Shown: positions 1 through 5,913 of the stretch, one piece after another
How the letters are laid out: the number at the start of each line of letters is the position of its first letter
Numbering within the stretch: position 1 is the first letter of the stretch
Assembly: GCA_023245975.1 (NCBI GenBank)
Contig: JAHFJF010000030.1
Location: forward strand, 1 to 9,205
DNA length: 9,205 nt
From: an archaeon
Lineage (GTDB): Archaea; Nanobdellota; Nanobdellia; SCGC-AAA011-G17; GW2011-AR17
Direction of reading: 5' to 3'
Program-made: the position numbers and the translations under genes
Notes under the pieces: model-generated
Told to the model about the DNA's origin: nothing
The model's input: only the letters and a program-made list of their open reading frames with translations
The model's database searches: none

Positions 1-385
1 CAACAAGGCATCTCGCATTCATTCTCTCTCCAGCTGCTTCAATCGCCGCAATATATCTTCCTTTGTTGGAGATGTCTTTCCTGTATATGCTATTATTAAG
101 TGCAGAAAATTCATCATTCAATTCTGCTCTATCGAGACCCACTCCAGTTGCAATCTCCGTAAACCAGCTACCTATTTCATCCTGAAGCCCCTTATTCAGA
201 TTCCCATTAAGATAAGAATTCCCTAGCTCATTAAGCATCTTTGTCATTCTTTTTTCACCTAAAGCTGGGGCAGAAACAGTTATGTACTTTGAATCAGGAG
301 TTTCATTTTTTATTATAGAAGCTACCTGCATTAATTTCTCGGCAGAGCCTACAGAAGTACCGCCAAATTTAGCTACGCTTACCAT
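1..385 (-). CDS. lysC: Aspartate kinase, N-terminal part (cut by window edge)
   Basis: I translated this gene by hand: 128 codons are visible and the reading frame runs off the left edge. The product begins MVSVAKFGGTSVGSAEKLM. The KFGGTS motif (residues 6-11) is the nucleotide/aspartate-binding signature of aspartokinases in the amino-acid kinase fold. A later AAGERMNARCLV stretch (about residues 117-128) corresponds to the usual SRGE(Y/R)xxAxxLA segment. Family knowledge: the enzyme phosphorylates aspartate, the first step towards lysine, threonine and methionine. The segment SAPALGEKRMTKML (about residues 38-51) sits where the family usually has SAxxGxTDxL, so the conserved TD is not obvious here. 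The ATG at 385-383 is chosen because a TATA-like box lies about 29 bases upstream (411-418), the leaderless spacing seen for other genes in this window. It lies 42 bases downstream of the DAHP synthase gene on the same strand. The C-terminal catalytic part and any ACT domains are not visible. Confidence 0.88.
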   Translation of the reverse strand, partial: MVSVAKFGGTSVGSAEKLMQVASIIKNETPDSKYITVSAPALGEKRMTKMLNELGNSYLNGNLNKGLQDEIGSWFTEIATGVGLDRAELNDEFSALNNSIYRKDISNKGRYIAAIEAAGERMNARCLV

Positions 386-410
386 CGTCGAATATTGCGA
401 GAAAACATTA

Positions 411-418
411 CTATATAA
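411..418 (-). promoter_or_regulatory. TATA box of the aspartate kinase gene
   Basis: On the minus strand this reads TTATATAG, centred about 29 bases before the ATG at 385. This fits an archaeal TATA box driving a leaderless or very short-leader transcript. It lies in the 42-base gap after the DAHP synthase stop codon, so the kinase probably has its own promoter even if some read-through occurs. Confidence 0.55.
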
Positions 419-427
419 GGCTTGCTG

Positions 428-1447
428 TCAGTCGAAGCTCTGGAGATAGAGTATACCGCTCAACAAAGTAATGTCCTTCATAAGCTTTGAGAATTGCTCT
501 GGAGTAAGCTGCTGGTTTGCATCAGATAATGCATTTTTAGGATCAGGATGTACTTCTAGCAACAAACCATGGGCGCCTGCTGCAACTGCTGCTTTGCTCA
601 TATCCGGAACTAAAGATAGTTTCCCGGTTGCATGGCTAGGATCTACTATTATCGGCAAATGAGAAACCTCTTTTACATATGCCACGGCATTAAGGTCAAG
701 AACATTCCTGTATGCTGTCTCGAATGTCCTTATTCCTCGTTCGCACAGTACAACATTAGGGTTGCCATTTGCCACAATATATTCTGCACAAGATAGCCAT
801 TCGTCTATAGTTCCAGACAATCCCCTTTTCAAGAGAACAGGTTTGTTTATGCTTCCTAATTTTTTTAAGAGATTAAAATTCTGCATGTTTCTTGCTCCTA
901 CTTGGTACATATCTATGTCATATGTACTAAATAATTCCAGATGCTCTGCCTCCATTATCTCTGTAACTATTGGCAGATTGAATTTATCTCTTGCTTTAGC
1001 CAATATTTCCAAAGCTGGTTCTCCTAAACCCTGGAAATCATAAGGTGATGATCTAGGCTTGAAAGCTCCACCGCGCAATAATGTTGCTCCAGCCTTTTTT
1101 ACCTTCTCTGCTACATCCATTATCTGCTCTTCAGATTCTACAGAGCATGGTCCAGCAATTACATTGAAATAGCCATTCCCTAATTTCACGCCGGAGACAT
1201 CAACTATTGTGTCTGCATTCTTGAATTCCCTTGAAACTTCCTTCCATCTTTTAGAAACCCTTTTTACTGACTTTACGCCATCAACCATGAAATAATTCTC
1301 TTCTATTTTTCTGGTATCTCCCCTTACTCCAATTACGGTGGCTTCTTTTCCCCTGTCGAAGTTAGCTTCAAAGCCTTTGGACTTAATCCTCTCAAGAAGG
1401 CTGGTATATTGTTCTGGTTTCATGTCATCTTTCAGGGTTATTATCAT
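428..1447 (-). CDS. aroF: 3-deoxy-7-phosphoheptulonate (DAHP) synthase, type I-beta with N-terminal regulatory domain
   Basis: The product condenses phosphoenolpyruvate with erythrose 4-phosphate, the first step of the shikimate pathway. It has 339 residues from ATG 1447. Residues 1-65 resemble the ferredoxin-like (ACT-like) domain that in Thermotoga maritima DAHP synthase mediates inhibition by aromatic amino acids. Residues 80-339 form the TIM barrel, with AGPCSVE (98-104), RGGAFKPR (125-132), KPVLLKRG (202-209), CERGIRTFE (235-243) and VDPSHATG (268-275). The expected metal ligands are Cys101, His272, Glu298 and Asp309, close to the Thermotoga positions as I recall them. The frame stays open to a TTG at 1465, but ATG 1447 gives the family's usual MIIxLK-like N terminus and lies 26 bases from a TATA box, so I prefer it. 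Many archaea lack DAHP synthase and use another route, so a bacterial-type origin is possible. The family assignment is secure. Confidence 0.96.
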   Translation of the reverse strand: MIITLKDDMKPEQYTSLLERIKSKGFEANFDRGKEATVIGVRGDTRKIEENYFMVDGVKSVKRVSKRWKEVSREFKNADTIVDVSGVKLGNGYFNVIAGPCSVESEEQIMDVAEKVKKAGATLLRGGAFKPRSSPYDFQGLGEPALEILAKARDKFNLPIVTEIMEAEHLELFSTYDIDMYQVGARNMQNFNLLKKLGSINKPVLLKRGLSGTIDEWLSCAEYIVANGNPNVVLCERGIRTFETAYRNVLDLNAVAYVKEVSHLPIIVDPSHATGKLSLVPDMSKAAVAAGAHGLLLEVHPDPKNALSDANQQLTPEQFSKLMKDITLLSGILYLQSFD

Positions 1448-1463
1448 GGTAAAGGATGACTTC

Positions 1464-1494
1464 AATAAGAGGTTTATATATCTTATCTCTTATT
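1464..1494. promoter_or_regulatory. Inverted repeat bracketing the aroF TATA box (candidate operator)
   Basis: AATAAGAG (1464-1471) and CTCTTATT (1487-1494) are perfect 8-base inverted arms separated by 15 bases. The spacer holds the aroF TATA box. Arm centres are 23 bases apart, about two helical turns, so a dimeric repressor could contact both from one face. A further TCTTAT copy (1481-1486) directly precedes the one at 1488-1493. The left arm lies between the TATA box and the expected transcription start near 1450. The operator role is inferred. Confidence 0.45.
1473..1480 (-). promoter_or_regulatory. TATA box of the aroF gene
   Basis: On the minus strand this reads TATATAAA, an excellent archaeal TATA box. 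Its inner edge is 26 bases from ATG 1447, predicting transcription to begin at or within a few bases of the start codon. This spacing argues against the upstream TTG at 1465 as the start. Confidence 0.72.
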
Positions 1495-1509
1495 TGCCCC
1501 AGAAATCGT

Positions 1510-1515
1510 TATAAA
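1510..1515 (+). promoter_or_regulatory. TATA box of the tRNA-Cys gene
   Basis: TATAAA lies 29-34 bases upstream of the first tRNA base, the usual spacing for an archaeal tRNA promoter. The purine- and A-rich AGAAATCG just upstream could act as the TFB recognition element. It is back to back with the aroF promoter, with 29 bases between the two TATA boxes. Confidence 0.7.
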
Positions 1516-1543
1516 TGGATATAGTTTTCTTATTCCATTCCAA

Positions 1544-1616
1544 GCGGGGGTAGCCCAGCGGCTAAGGCAATCGCCTGCAGAGCGATCATTCGAGGGTTCG
1601 AGTCCCTCTCCCCGCT
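1544..1616 (+). tRNA. tRNA-Cys (anticodon GCA)
   Basis: A full cloverleaf folds by hand in 73 bases. The acceptor stem pairs 1544-1550 with 1609-1615 (one G-U at 1550/1609). U8 and A9 are at 1551-1552. The D stem is GCC/GGC (1553-1555 with 1566-1568). The anticodon stem pairs 1570-1574 with 1582-1586, the loop holds GCA at 1577-1579, the variable loop has 5 bases, and the T stem pairs 1592-1596 with 1604-1608 around TTCGAGT. The discriminator at 1616 is U, the known identity base for cysteine tRNAs. No intron is present and CCA is not encoded. A TATA box lies upstream and an oligo-T run follows at once. Confidence 0.97.
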
Positions 1617-1621
1617 TTTTT
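1617..1621 (+). terminator. Oligo-T terminator of tRNA-Cys
   Basis: Together with the discriminator T at 1616, this makes six consecutive T residues directly after the acceptor stem, the standard archaeal oligo-T termination signal. The short 3' extension would be removed by tRNase Z. Confidence 0.65.
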
Positions 1622-1659
1622 ATCTAAATAAAAAATATAGCTTCATTCAATCATTAGCT

Positions 1660-1668
1660 TTTTATATT
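1660..1668 (+). promoter_or_regulatory. TATA box of the lipoprotein gene
   Basis: TTTTATATT lies about 25 bases before the ATG at 1690, again a leaderless arrangement. There is no Shine-Dalgarno-like sequence between it and the start. The rest of the 1617-1689 gap is AT-rich with no other signal I can support. Confidence 0.5.
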
Positions 1669-1689
1669 AGTTTGATTTACATTAGTGTC

Positions 1690-2388
1690 ATGAAAAAGAA
1701 GGTATTAATCACGTTCTTATTGGCAGTAATGCTCCTTTTAGTAGCCTGCCAGAATAGGCTGGACTTAGGCCAATCAGATAGGCCCGGGATAATAAAGCTG
1801 CCAGAAGTTCCTGTAAAAGAAACTCCAAAGCAAGAAACAATTGAAGAGCCTCAACAAGAAGAGATATTACCGCCTGTTCAAGAGCAAGTTCCAGAATTAA
1901 TTCACGAATACACGATAAAATCAGGTGAAAGTTTTACATATGGAAAATACACTGTAAAGGTTAAAAGTATCTTGAGTTCAAGCGATGTTGTCTTGGATGT
2001 AAATGGAGAGCAAATACAATTCACAGAGACAAGGACATCAGACATAATTGGCGATATGCTTCTTACATATAAAACTTCTAACTTCAATAATGATGGCACT
2101 ATAGTGTTTAAGGCAGAAGATTTCAAATTAGGAACCGATGAATATATCATGAAGTATAAGGATTCTGTAACGGCCCATGGGGAAAAAGTAAAGTTGGAAA
2201 ATATTCAATACGATGAAGGTTTTAAGGCAGAATCAATCTGGGTGTCTATCGCCAGTGATGCTGCTTCATCACAAAAAATATTGGAAGGCAAGGAGATTGT
2301 CCTTGGGAAAGTAAAGATAAAAGTATTGAAAATAAAAGACGGCCAATCACTTAGGCAGTATGCTCATATCAGAATAACTGCAGCTTAA
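1690..2388 (+). CDS. Predicted lipoprotein of unknown function
   Basis: The 232-residue product starts with a classic lipoprotein signal peptide: a KKK n-region, hydrophobic residues 5-18 and a lipobox LVAC ending at Cys20. The mature protein should therefore be lipid-anchored on the outer face of the membrane. Residues 30-70 form a Pro/Glu/Gln-rich tether. Residues 71-232 look beta-rich, with alternating hydrophobic strands and no cysteines. Two segments, 76-94 and 197-215, follow the same pattern (IxxGxxxxxGKxxxKVxxI), suggesting a duplicated beta-hairpin or two related small domains. The frame extends to a TTG at 1672, but ATG 1690 matches the TATA spacing and puts the charged residues directly before the hydrophobic core. 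I recognise no catalytic motif. A structural or ligand-binding envelope role is likely but unproven. Its TAA overlaps the stop of the convergent gene. Confidence 0.8.
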   Translation: MKKKVLITFLLAVMLLLVACQNRLDLGQSDRPGIIKLPEVPVKETPKQETIEEPQQEEILPPVQEQVPELIHEYTIKSGESFTYGKYTVKVKSILSSSDVVLDVNGEQIQFTETRTSDIIGDMLLTYKTSNFNNDGTIVFKAEDFKLGTDEYIMKYKDSVTAHGEKVKLENIQYDEGFKAESIWVSIASDAASSQKILEGKEIVLGKVKIKVLKIKDGQSLRQYAHIRITAA

Positions 2389-3605
2389 GGCATCAAGTCA
2401 GTTTCTTCTTTTTTCTCAGGCATAATATCGTCAATTACTTCTGCATTTGGCTTTAATTCCATCCATGGCCAGATCTTTCTTCCAGGATACAAAGTTGTGT
2501 GTATGCCAAGCTTGGCATTATCCCCGATTACAACGCCAAATTTCTTCCTGCCGGTGCTTATTAGCTTGCCTCCGACTTTTGATTTTACTTCGCCCCCATC
2601 ATGTCGGTAATTTGCTACTTCTGTGCCGGCACCAATATTAACATTTTCTCCAATGATGGAGTCGCATATTCCAGAGCGGTGCTTTATCTTTGTATTGTCC
2701 ATTATTATTGAGTTTTTTATTTCTACAGAATTCCCAATTATGCAGTTATTGCCGATGGTTGTACCATCTCGCAAATATGCACTAGGCCCAACGATGCAGT
2801 TCTCCCCAATTACAACATTCCCTTCTATGTACGTAAAACTTTTTATCACGCTGCCTTTTCCGATATGCACTTTGCCTTTTTGCATTACAAAGACTTCTGT
2901 ACTGCCCATTGATTTGGAATCTGCTATCCTGCTAACAAAATATTCATTTGCATTAAGGAGATGCCATGGATATCCAGTTGGAAGCCAGTATTCATTAAGC
3001 ATCACTGGATATACCTCTTCTTCATTACATAGCAGGTTCACCATGTCTGTCAAATAGCTTTCACTTTTATCAACATGTGGAGCAAATCTGAATACTGACT
3101 TGTCAAATACCAATATTCCTGTTGATGCAAGATCCCCAACATATTCTTTTGGCTTCTCAACTATTCTTTTAATAAGCCCATTCTCTATCTGTACTATGCC
3201 ATATAATTCTGGGGTCTTTGTCTGCGTCACTAAGATTGAATTTTTGTTGTCAAGGCATCTCTTTATGTCCTTCCCGGAATGCAGGTCATCAGCATACACG
3301 ACAACAAACCTGTCCTTTATCAATTCCCTTACACCATATACTGCGGGCCATGTGCCGTTCTGCTCTTTCTGGTCATGATAGTTTAGATTGAGATTTTTGT
3401 ATTTATTGCCAAAATAACCCATTATCATCTCTTTCCTGTAGCCGACAACAATTATGGCTTCGCTAATGCCAGCAAATATTAATTCATCAAGTGTATGTTC
3501 AAGCAAGGGTTTGTTCATTACCTTGAGCATTGGCTTGGGCCTAGTCAAAGTCAGTGGATATGTTCTGGTAGATTTACCTGCAGCAAGTACGACAGCCTGA
3601 ACCAT
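2385..3605 (-). CDS. glmU: Archaeal GlmU-type sugar-1-phosphate nucleotidyltransferase with C-terminal left-handed beta-helix acyltransferase
   Basis: The 406-residue product has two domains. Residues 1-225 are a nucleotidyltransferase: VVLAAGKSTRTYPLT (5-19), PKPM (23-26), YADD (104-107) and EKP (150-152). Residues 240-390 are hexapeptide repeats forming a left-handed beta-helix, with GAGTEVANYRHDGGEV (325-340) and GVVIGDNAKLGIHTTLYPG (357-375), the archaeal GlmU acetyltransferase signature including His335. In the archaeal family, exemplified by Sulfolobus ST0452, the protein acetylates glucosamine 1-phosphate and makes UDP-GlcNAc, used in N-glycans and surface sugars. Several motifs deviate: GTWPA (84-88) where GTAxA is usual, and YWLPTGYPWHLL (206-217) where the usual WxDVGxPWDLL has aspartates. 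Substrate or activity may therefore differ. ATG 3605 is preferred over an in-frame TTG at 3614 because it begins directly before the first strand and fits the TATA spacing. The nearby surface-protein gene suits a cell-envelope role. Confidence 0.87.
   Translation of the reverse strand: MVQAVVLAAGKSTRTYPLTLTRPKPMLKVMNKPLLEHTLDELIFAGISEAIIVVGYRKEMIMGYFGNKYKNLNLNYHDQKEQNGTWPAVYGVRELIKDRFVVVYADDLHSGKDIKRCLDNKNSILVTQTKTPELYGIVQIENGLIKRIVEKPKEYVGDLASTGILVFDKSVFRFAPHVDKSESYLTDMVNLLCNEEEVYPVMLNEYWLPTGYPWHLLNANEYFVSRIADSKSMGSTEVFVMQKGKVHIGKGSVIKSFTYIEGNVVIGENCIVGPSAYLRDGTTIGNNCIIGNSVEIKNSIIMDNTKIKHRSGICDSIIGENVNIGAGTEVANYRHDGGEVKSKVGGKLISTGRKKFGVVIGDNAKLGIHTTLYPGRKIWPWMELKPNAEVIDDIMPEKKEETDLMP
2402..2414 (+). 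terminator. Pyrimidine/oligo-T terminator for the lipoprotein gene, inside the convergent gene
   Basis: TTTCTTCTTTTTT begins 14 bases after the lipoprotein stop and ends in six T residues, fitting archaeal oligo-T termination on the plus strand. It sits within the last codons of the minus-strand GlmU-like gene, where its complement encodes the Lys/Glu tail EKKEET. The function is inferred. Confidence 0.4.
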
Positions 3606-3625
3606 AATAATCAAAATCAGATGTC

Positions 3626-3634
3626 AATATTTAA
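3626..3634 (-). promoter_or_regulatory. TATA-like box of the GlmU-type gene
   Basis: On the minus strand this reads TTAAATATT, centred about 25 bases before ATG 3605, in the 32-base gap after the upstream small gene. It supports independent leaderless expression, although co-transcription with the upstream gene is also possible. Confidence 0.42.
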
Positions 3635-3637
3635 CAA

Positions 3638-4249
3638 TTACGGAGCTTGTTTCCTGAATCCCTTGAGAATTCTTTCAGCTTGGTTTTCTGGTAGTTCCAA
3701 ATTGTTATACCTTCTTTCATAATATTCGTGTGCATATTCCCTTGCATGCAATAATCTTAAAGCATTGTCAAACAGGGCGCTTGATTCCGTATATGTATTG
3801 TGGCTGCAGGAATCATAGCTTGAAGTCTCATCTGCTTCTGTACTGCAATTGCCATTCTCTGAGCTTACAACATCAACAACATTATCGCAATTTTCATCAT
3901 AAATGGATATATTTTGCATGCCGTATTTGCTTAAAAATATCTTGTTTCCATGTGCATATTGGTGTAAATTATCCCTGCATGCCCCGCCAAAGCTAAAGAT
4001 ATAATAAACATTACCAATTGTAGTTTCTAGAGTGAACCCGTCTGCCCCAAGATACCTGTAATCTATGTCATCTAGCCTTAATCTTCCGGCTTCAGCCCTC
4101 TCCTGCTTTTCATCAAAATTATTCCACCTGTAGACCACACCTTGAATATACTGGCCTCCATAATTCCCTAATATAAATGCAGCAAAAGATGTCGCAATGA
4201 AAATTTTCCACTTAATTAGAAGCTCTTCCAGCATTGGGTTTTTTTGCAT
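3638..4249 (-). CDS. Small membrane-anchored protein of unknown function
   Basis: The 203-residue product matches no family I recognise. A single hydrophobic segment at about residues 15-31 (KIFIATSFAAFILGNYGG) follows a short N terminus, so it is probably anchored once with the remainder outside the cell. The soluble part contains four cysteines (91, 121, 135, 148), enough for two disulfides, two N-glycosylation sequons (NIS at 113, NCS at 134) and a helical, charged C terminus rich in Tyr, Arg and Glu (about 155-200). ATG 4249 is the first possible start. Met6 (4234) is an alternative and would sit about 26 bases from a T-rich TATA-like stretch near 4258-4266. The gene lies 30 bases after the S-layer gene stop and 32 bases before the GlmU-type start, all on the same strand. 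Codon use looks like its neighbours. Confidence 0.7.
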   Translation of the reverse strand: MQKNPMLEELLIKWKIFIATSFAAFILGNYGGQYIQGVVYRWNNFDEKQERAEAGRLRLDDIDYRYLGADGFTLETTIGNVYYIFSFGGACRDNLHQYAHGNKIFLSKYGMQNISIYDENCDNVVDVVSSENGNCSTEADETSSYDSCSHNTYTESSALFDNALRLLHAREYAHEYYERRYNNLELPENQAERILKGFRKQAP

Positions 4250-4263
4250 TGTAAAATGAAAAT

Positions 4264-4290
4264 AAAAAAATCAAGAAGATTACTTCTTGA
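4264..4290 (-). terminator. Hairpin plus T-run terminator at the end of the S-layer gene
   Basis: TCAAGAAG (4271-4278) and CTTCTTGA (4283-4290) form a perfect 8-base stem with a 4-base loop. On the minus strand the hairpin is followed at once by seven T residues (4270-4264) and more T-rich sequence. The stop codon of the S-layer gene (4282-4280) lies in the loop and stem edge. It resembles an intrinsic terminator. In archaea the T-run is the main known signal, so the stem may instead protect the transcript's 3' end. Confidence 0.55.
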
Positions 4291-5875
4291 AAAGTAGCCT
4301 TATGAACAATACTGCTAATGCCACTAGCACCAAATCTGCTACTACCCAGAACAGTTTTGGCCTGTTTGTGAACCATGACTTCCACTGTGGTGTAGATGAA
4401 GTTACTGCCCCTGTCACTACATTTGTTAACTCAGGCACTGTTACCGTGACAAGCTTGGATTCTATCAATCCAGATTCTTTCCTTAGGTTTACCCTTAGGT
4501 TATGCTTGCCTGGCAGTGTTCCTTCCTTTAGCTTCAAGTAAGCATAAGCATGGAACTCATCGCCTGGATTTAATGTAGAAGGTGCTTCTACGCCCAATAC
4601 ATCAGCCCATTGCGCTTCTGTTACATCAAGAGTTACTGGCAATTCTTCTTGGCCATTGTTCCTTAGCACCAGCTCCAATGAGAATTTGTTTGTGCTTCCA
4701 GGTTCTAGCTTTAAATCAGTATTCAACACGCTCAATTTAGCATCGCTCTCTGACATAGTTGTTGAACTTGAGCTTCCGCAGGTTACAACAAGCTTCTGCA
4801 TCAATGAATGGAAGTCTCCATCATTGTAATGTGCAACAGCTTCTGTGAAATATTCTCCTGCCTTTGCATTCTTAGGGACATCGAATGTGAACTGCGTCAC
4901 ATAATCACTATCGCTGTTATCGTACTCGTCCAAGTCGAATTCTGCTGAATCCTTCCTATAAGAAAAGTCCTTTGCAAAGAATTCGACATATACATCATTC
5001 TCATTGTCTGTGCCAATGTTTTCTACTTTTACATTTGCAGTTACTTTGCTGCCGCATTCTGCAGTTTCAGGCAATAAGTCTATCTTCTGCACTACTACAT
5101 CATGTGAATCTCTCTCTAGCTTTACTTCTGGACCTTCAAAGTCGCAGTTTCTGCTTTCATGTGCATCCTCATACGCCTTTACATAAAGCACATAGTTATC
5201 ATCTTCATCAAGGTCTGTAGGCAATGTAAATGTTAAATCAAAGTCCTCATCATCACCGTCATCTATGTTCTTTACTTCTGAGGATACCTTCTTTACCTCA
5301 TCATTTTCATCAATGTCCCACAGCATTGCTGTGACCTTTACATCCATATCATCATCATCATTATTTTCAACATTTACACTTACATCAATGTCCTCTCCTG
5401 GTTTGAAAGTCTCTCCAGAATCAGGCTCATCTACATTAACTTGCAATTGCCCGTTCTTTCCAGACTTGCATACTTCTGGAACCACATCTACTGTTGATGC
5501 AACCTGCTTCACTAGGCCATTTGCTGTGACGTTTACTGTTCCTGTGTAACTTCCTGTATCTACATCTTCATCTACAACAACTGTCATTTTTACTGTCCCT
5601 GTTGCGCCTGGTGCAATAGTTGCAGGGCTAACAGTTGAGAAAGTGAATGTTAAAGGATCATTATCGCTGTCCTTTGTTTCTCCTGTATATAAGAATGCGA
5701 ATGTGTCTAGAGTCTCATTACCTGTGTTTGTTATGGTAATATCAACTATGTTTGTAGAATCGGCTTCGTCCTCAACATTAACGTTTGCTGTTACAGTATA
5801 GTCTACAACTGCACTTACAGACATGGCTGCTAGAGCCAAAACCGCAAATATGCTTATTATTAGCTTTATATTCAT
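4280..5875 (-). CDS. Putative S-layer / major surface protein with Ig-like domains and C-terminal membrane anchor
   Basis: The 531-residue product has a signal peptide (1-22, cleavage likely after VSA) and a C-terminal anchor (about 508-528, flanked by Arg505/Lys507 and ending KK). The body is a string of Ig-like beta domains of CARDB/APHP type: about 23-133, 137-250, 258-366 and 378-480. The middle of the protein is strongly acidic, with Asp-rich stretches at 171-178, 205-213 and 220-227. Cysteines occur only at 136, 244, 274 and 366, bracketing the second and third domains. A Ser/Thr linker (367-376) precedes the last domain. Two sequons, NET (53) and NVT (115), could carry N-glycans. The VVTGAVTSSTP stretch before the anchor and the overall layout match what I recall of putative S-layer proteins in Woesearchaeota/Pacearchaeota-type archaea. 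Unlike its neighbours, the gene has a leader with a Shine-Dalgarno-like site and a hairpin terminator, consistent with strong expression. The exact role is inferred. Confidence 0.85.
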   Translation of the reverse strand: MNIKLIISIFAVLALAAMSVSAVVDYTVTANVNVEDEADSTNIVDITITNTGNETLDTFAFLYTGETKDSDNDPLTFTFSTVSPATIAPGATGTVKMTVVVDEDVDTGSYTGTVNVTANGLVKQVASTVDVVPEVCKSGKNGQLQVNVDEPDSGETFKPGEDIDVSVNVENNDDDDMDVKVTAMLWDIDENDEVKKVSSEVKNIDDGDDEDFDLTFTLPTDLDEDDNYVLYVKAYEDAHESRNCDFEGPEVKLERDSHDVVVQKIDLLPETAECGSKVTANVKVENIGTDNENDVYVEFFAKDFSYRKDSAEFDLDEYDNSDSDYVTQFTFDVPKNAKAGEYFTEAVAHYNDGDFHSLMQKLVVTCGSSSSTTMSESDAKLSVLNTDLKLEPGSTNKFSLELVLRNNGQEELPVTLDVTEAQWADVLGVEAPSTLNPGDEFHAYAYLKLKEGTLPGKHNLRVNLRKESGLIESKLVTVTVPELTNVVTGAVTSSTPQWKSWFTNRPKLFWVVADLVLVALAVLFIRLLFKK

Positions 5876-5883
5876 TGTTTATA

Positions 5884-5890
5884 CCCCCTA
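5884..5890 (-). promoter_or_regulatory. Shine-Dalgarno-like site of the S-layer gene
   Basis: On the minus strand TAGGGGG (5890-5884) lies 8 bases before ATG 5875. It is close to the canonical AGGAGGT but with G for A. It is the only convincing ribosome binding site upstream of a gene start in this window, and it supports the ATG at 5875. Confidence 0.55.
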
Positions 5891-5913
5891 AGGTTATGTT
5901 GCCATTTCGAAGT

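Noticed and set aside
1448..1465. TTG start extending DAHP synthase by six residues
   Set aside because: The expected transcript from the TATA box at 1473-1480 starts near 1450, downstream of this codon, and homologues begin at the MII-like methionine encoded at 1447.
1672..1689. TTG start extending the lipoprotein by six residues
   Set aside because: It would place extra residues before the typical KKK-hydrophobic signal peptide and lies too close to the TATA box at 1660-1668.
2623..3057. Plus-strand open frame within the GlmU-type gene
   Set aside because: The minus-strand frame encodes clear conserved hexapeptide repeats across the same region, so this is a shadow.
3606..3614. TTG start extending the GlmU-type protein by three residues
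   Set aside because: The ATG at 3605 directly precedes the first beta strand and fits the TATA spacing; nothing supports the TTG.
5330..5375. Repetitive ATCATCATC tract resembling a microsatellite
   Set aside because: It encodes the Asp-rich stretch near residues 171-178 of the surface protein in frame and needs no separate explanation.
5265..5549. Plus-strand Ser/Thr-rich open frame opposite the S-layer gene
   Set aside because: It is the complement of the Asp-rich coding sequence; no independent start signal or family match.
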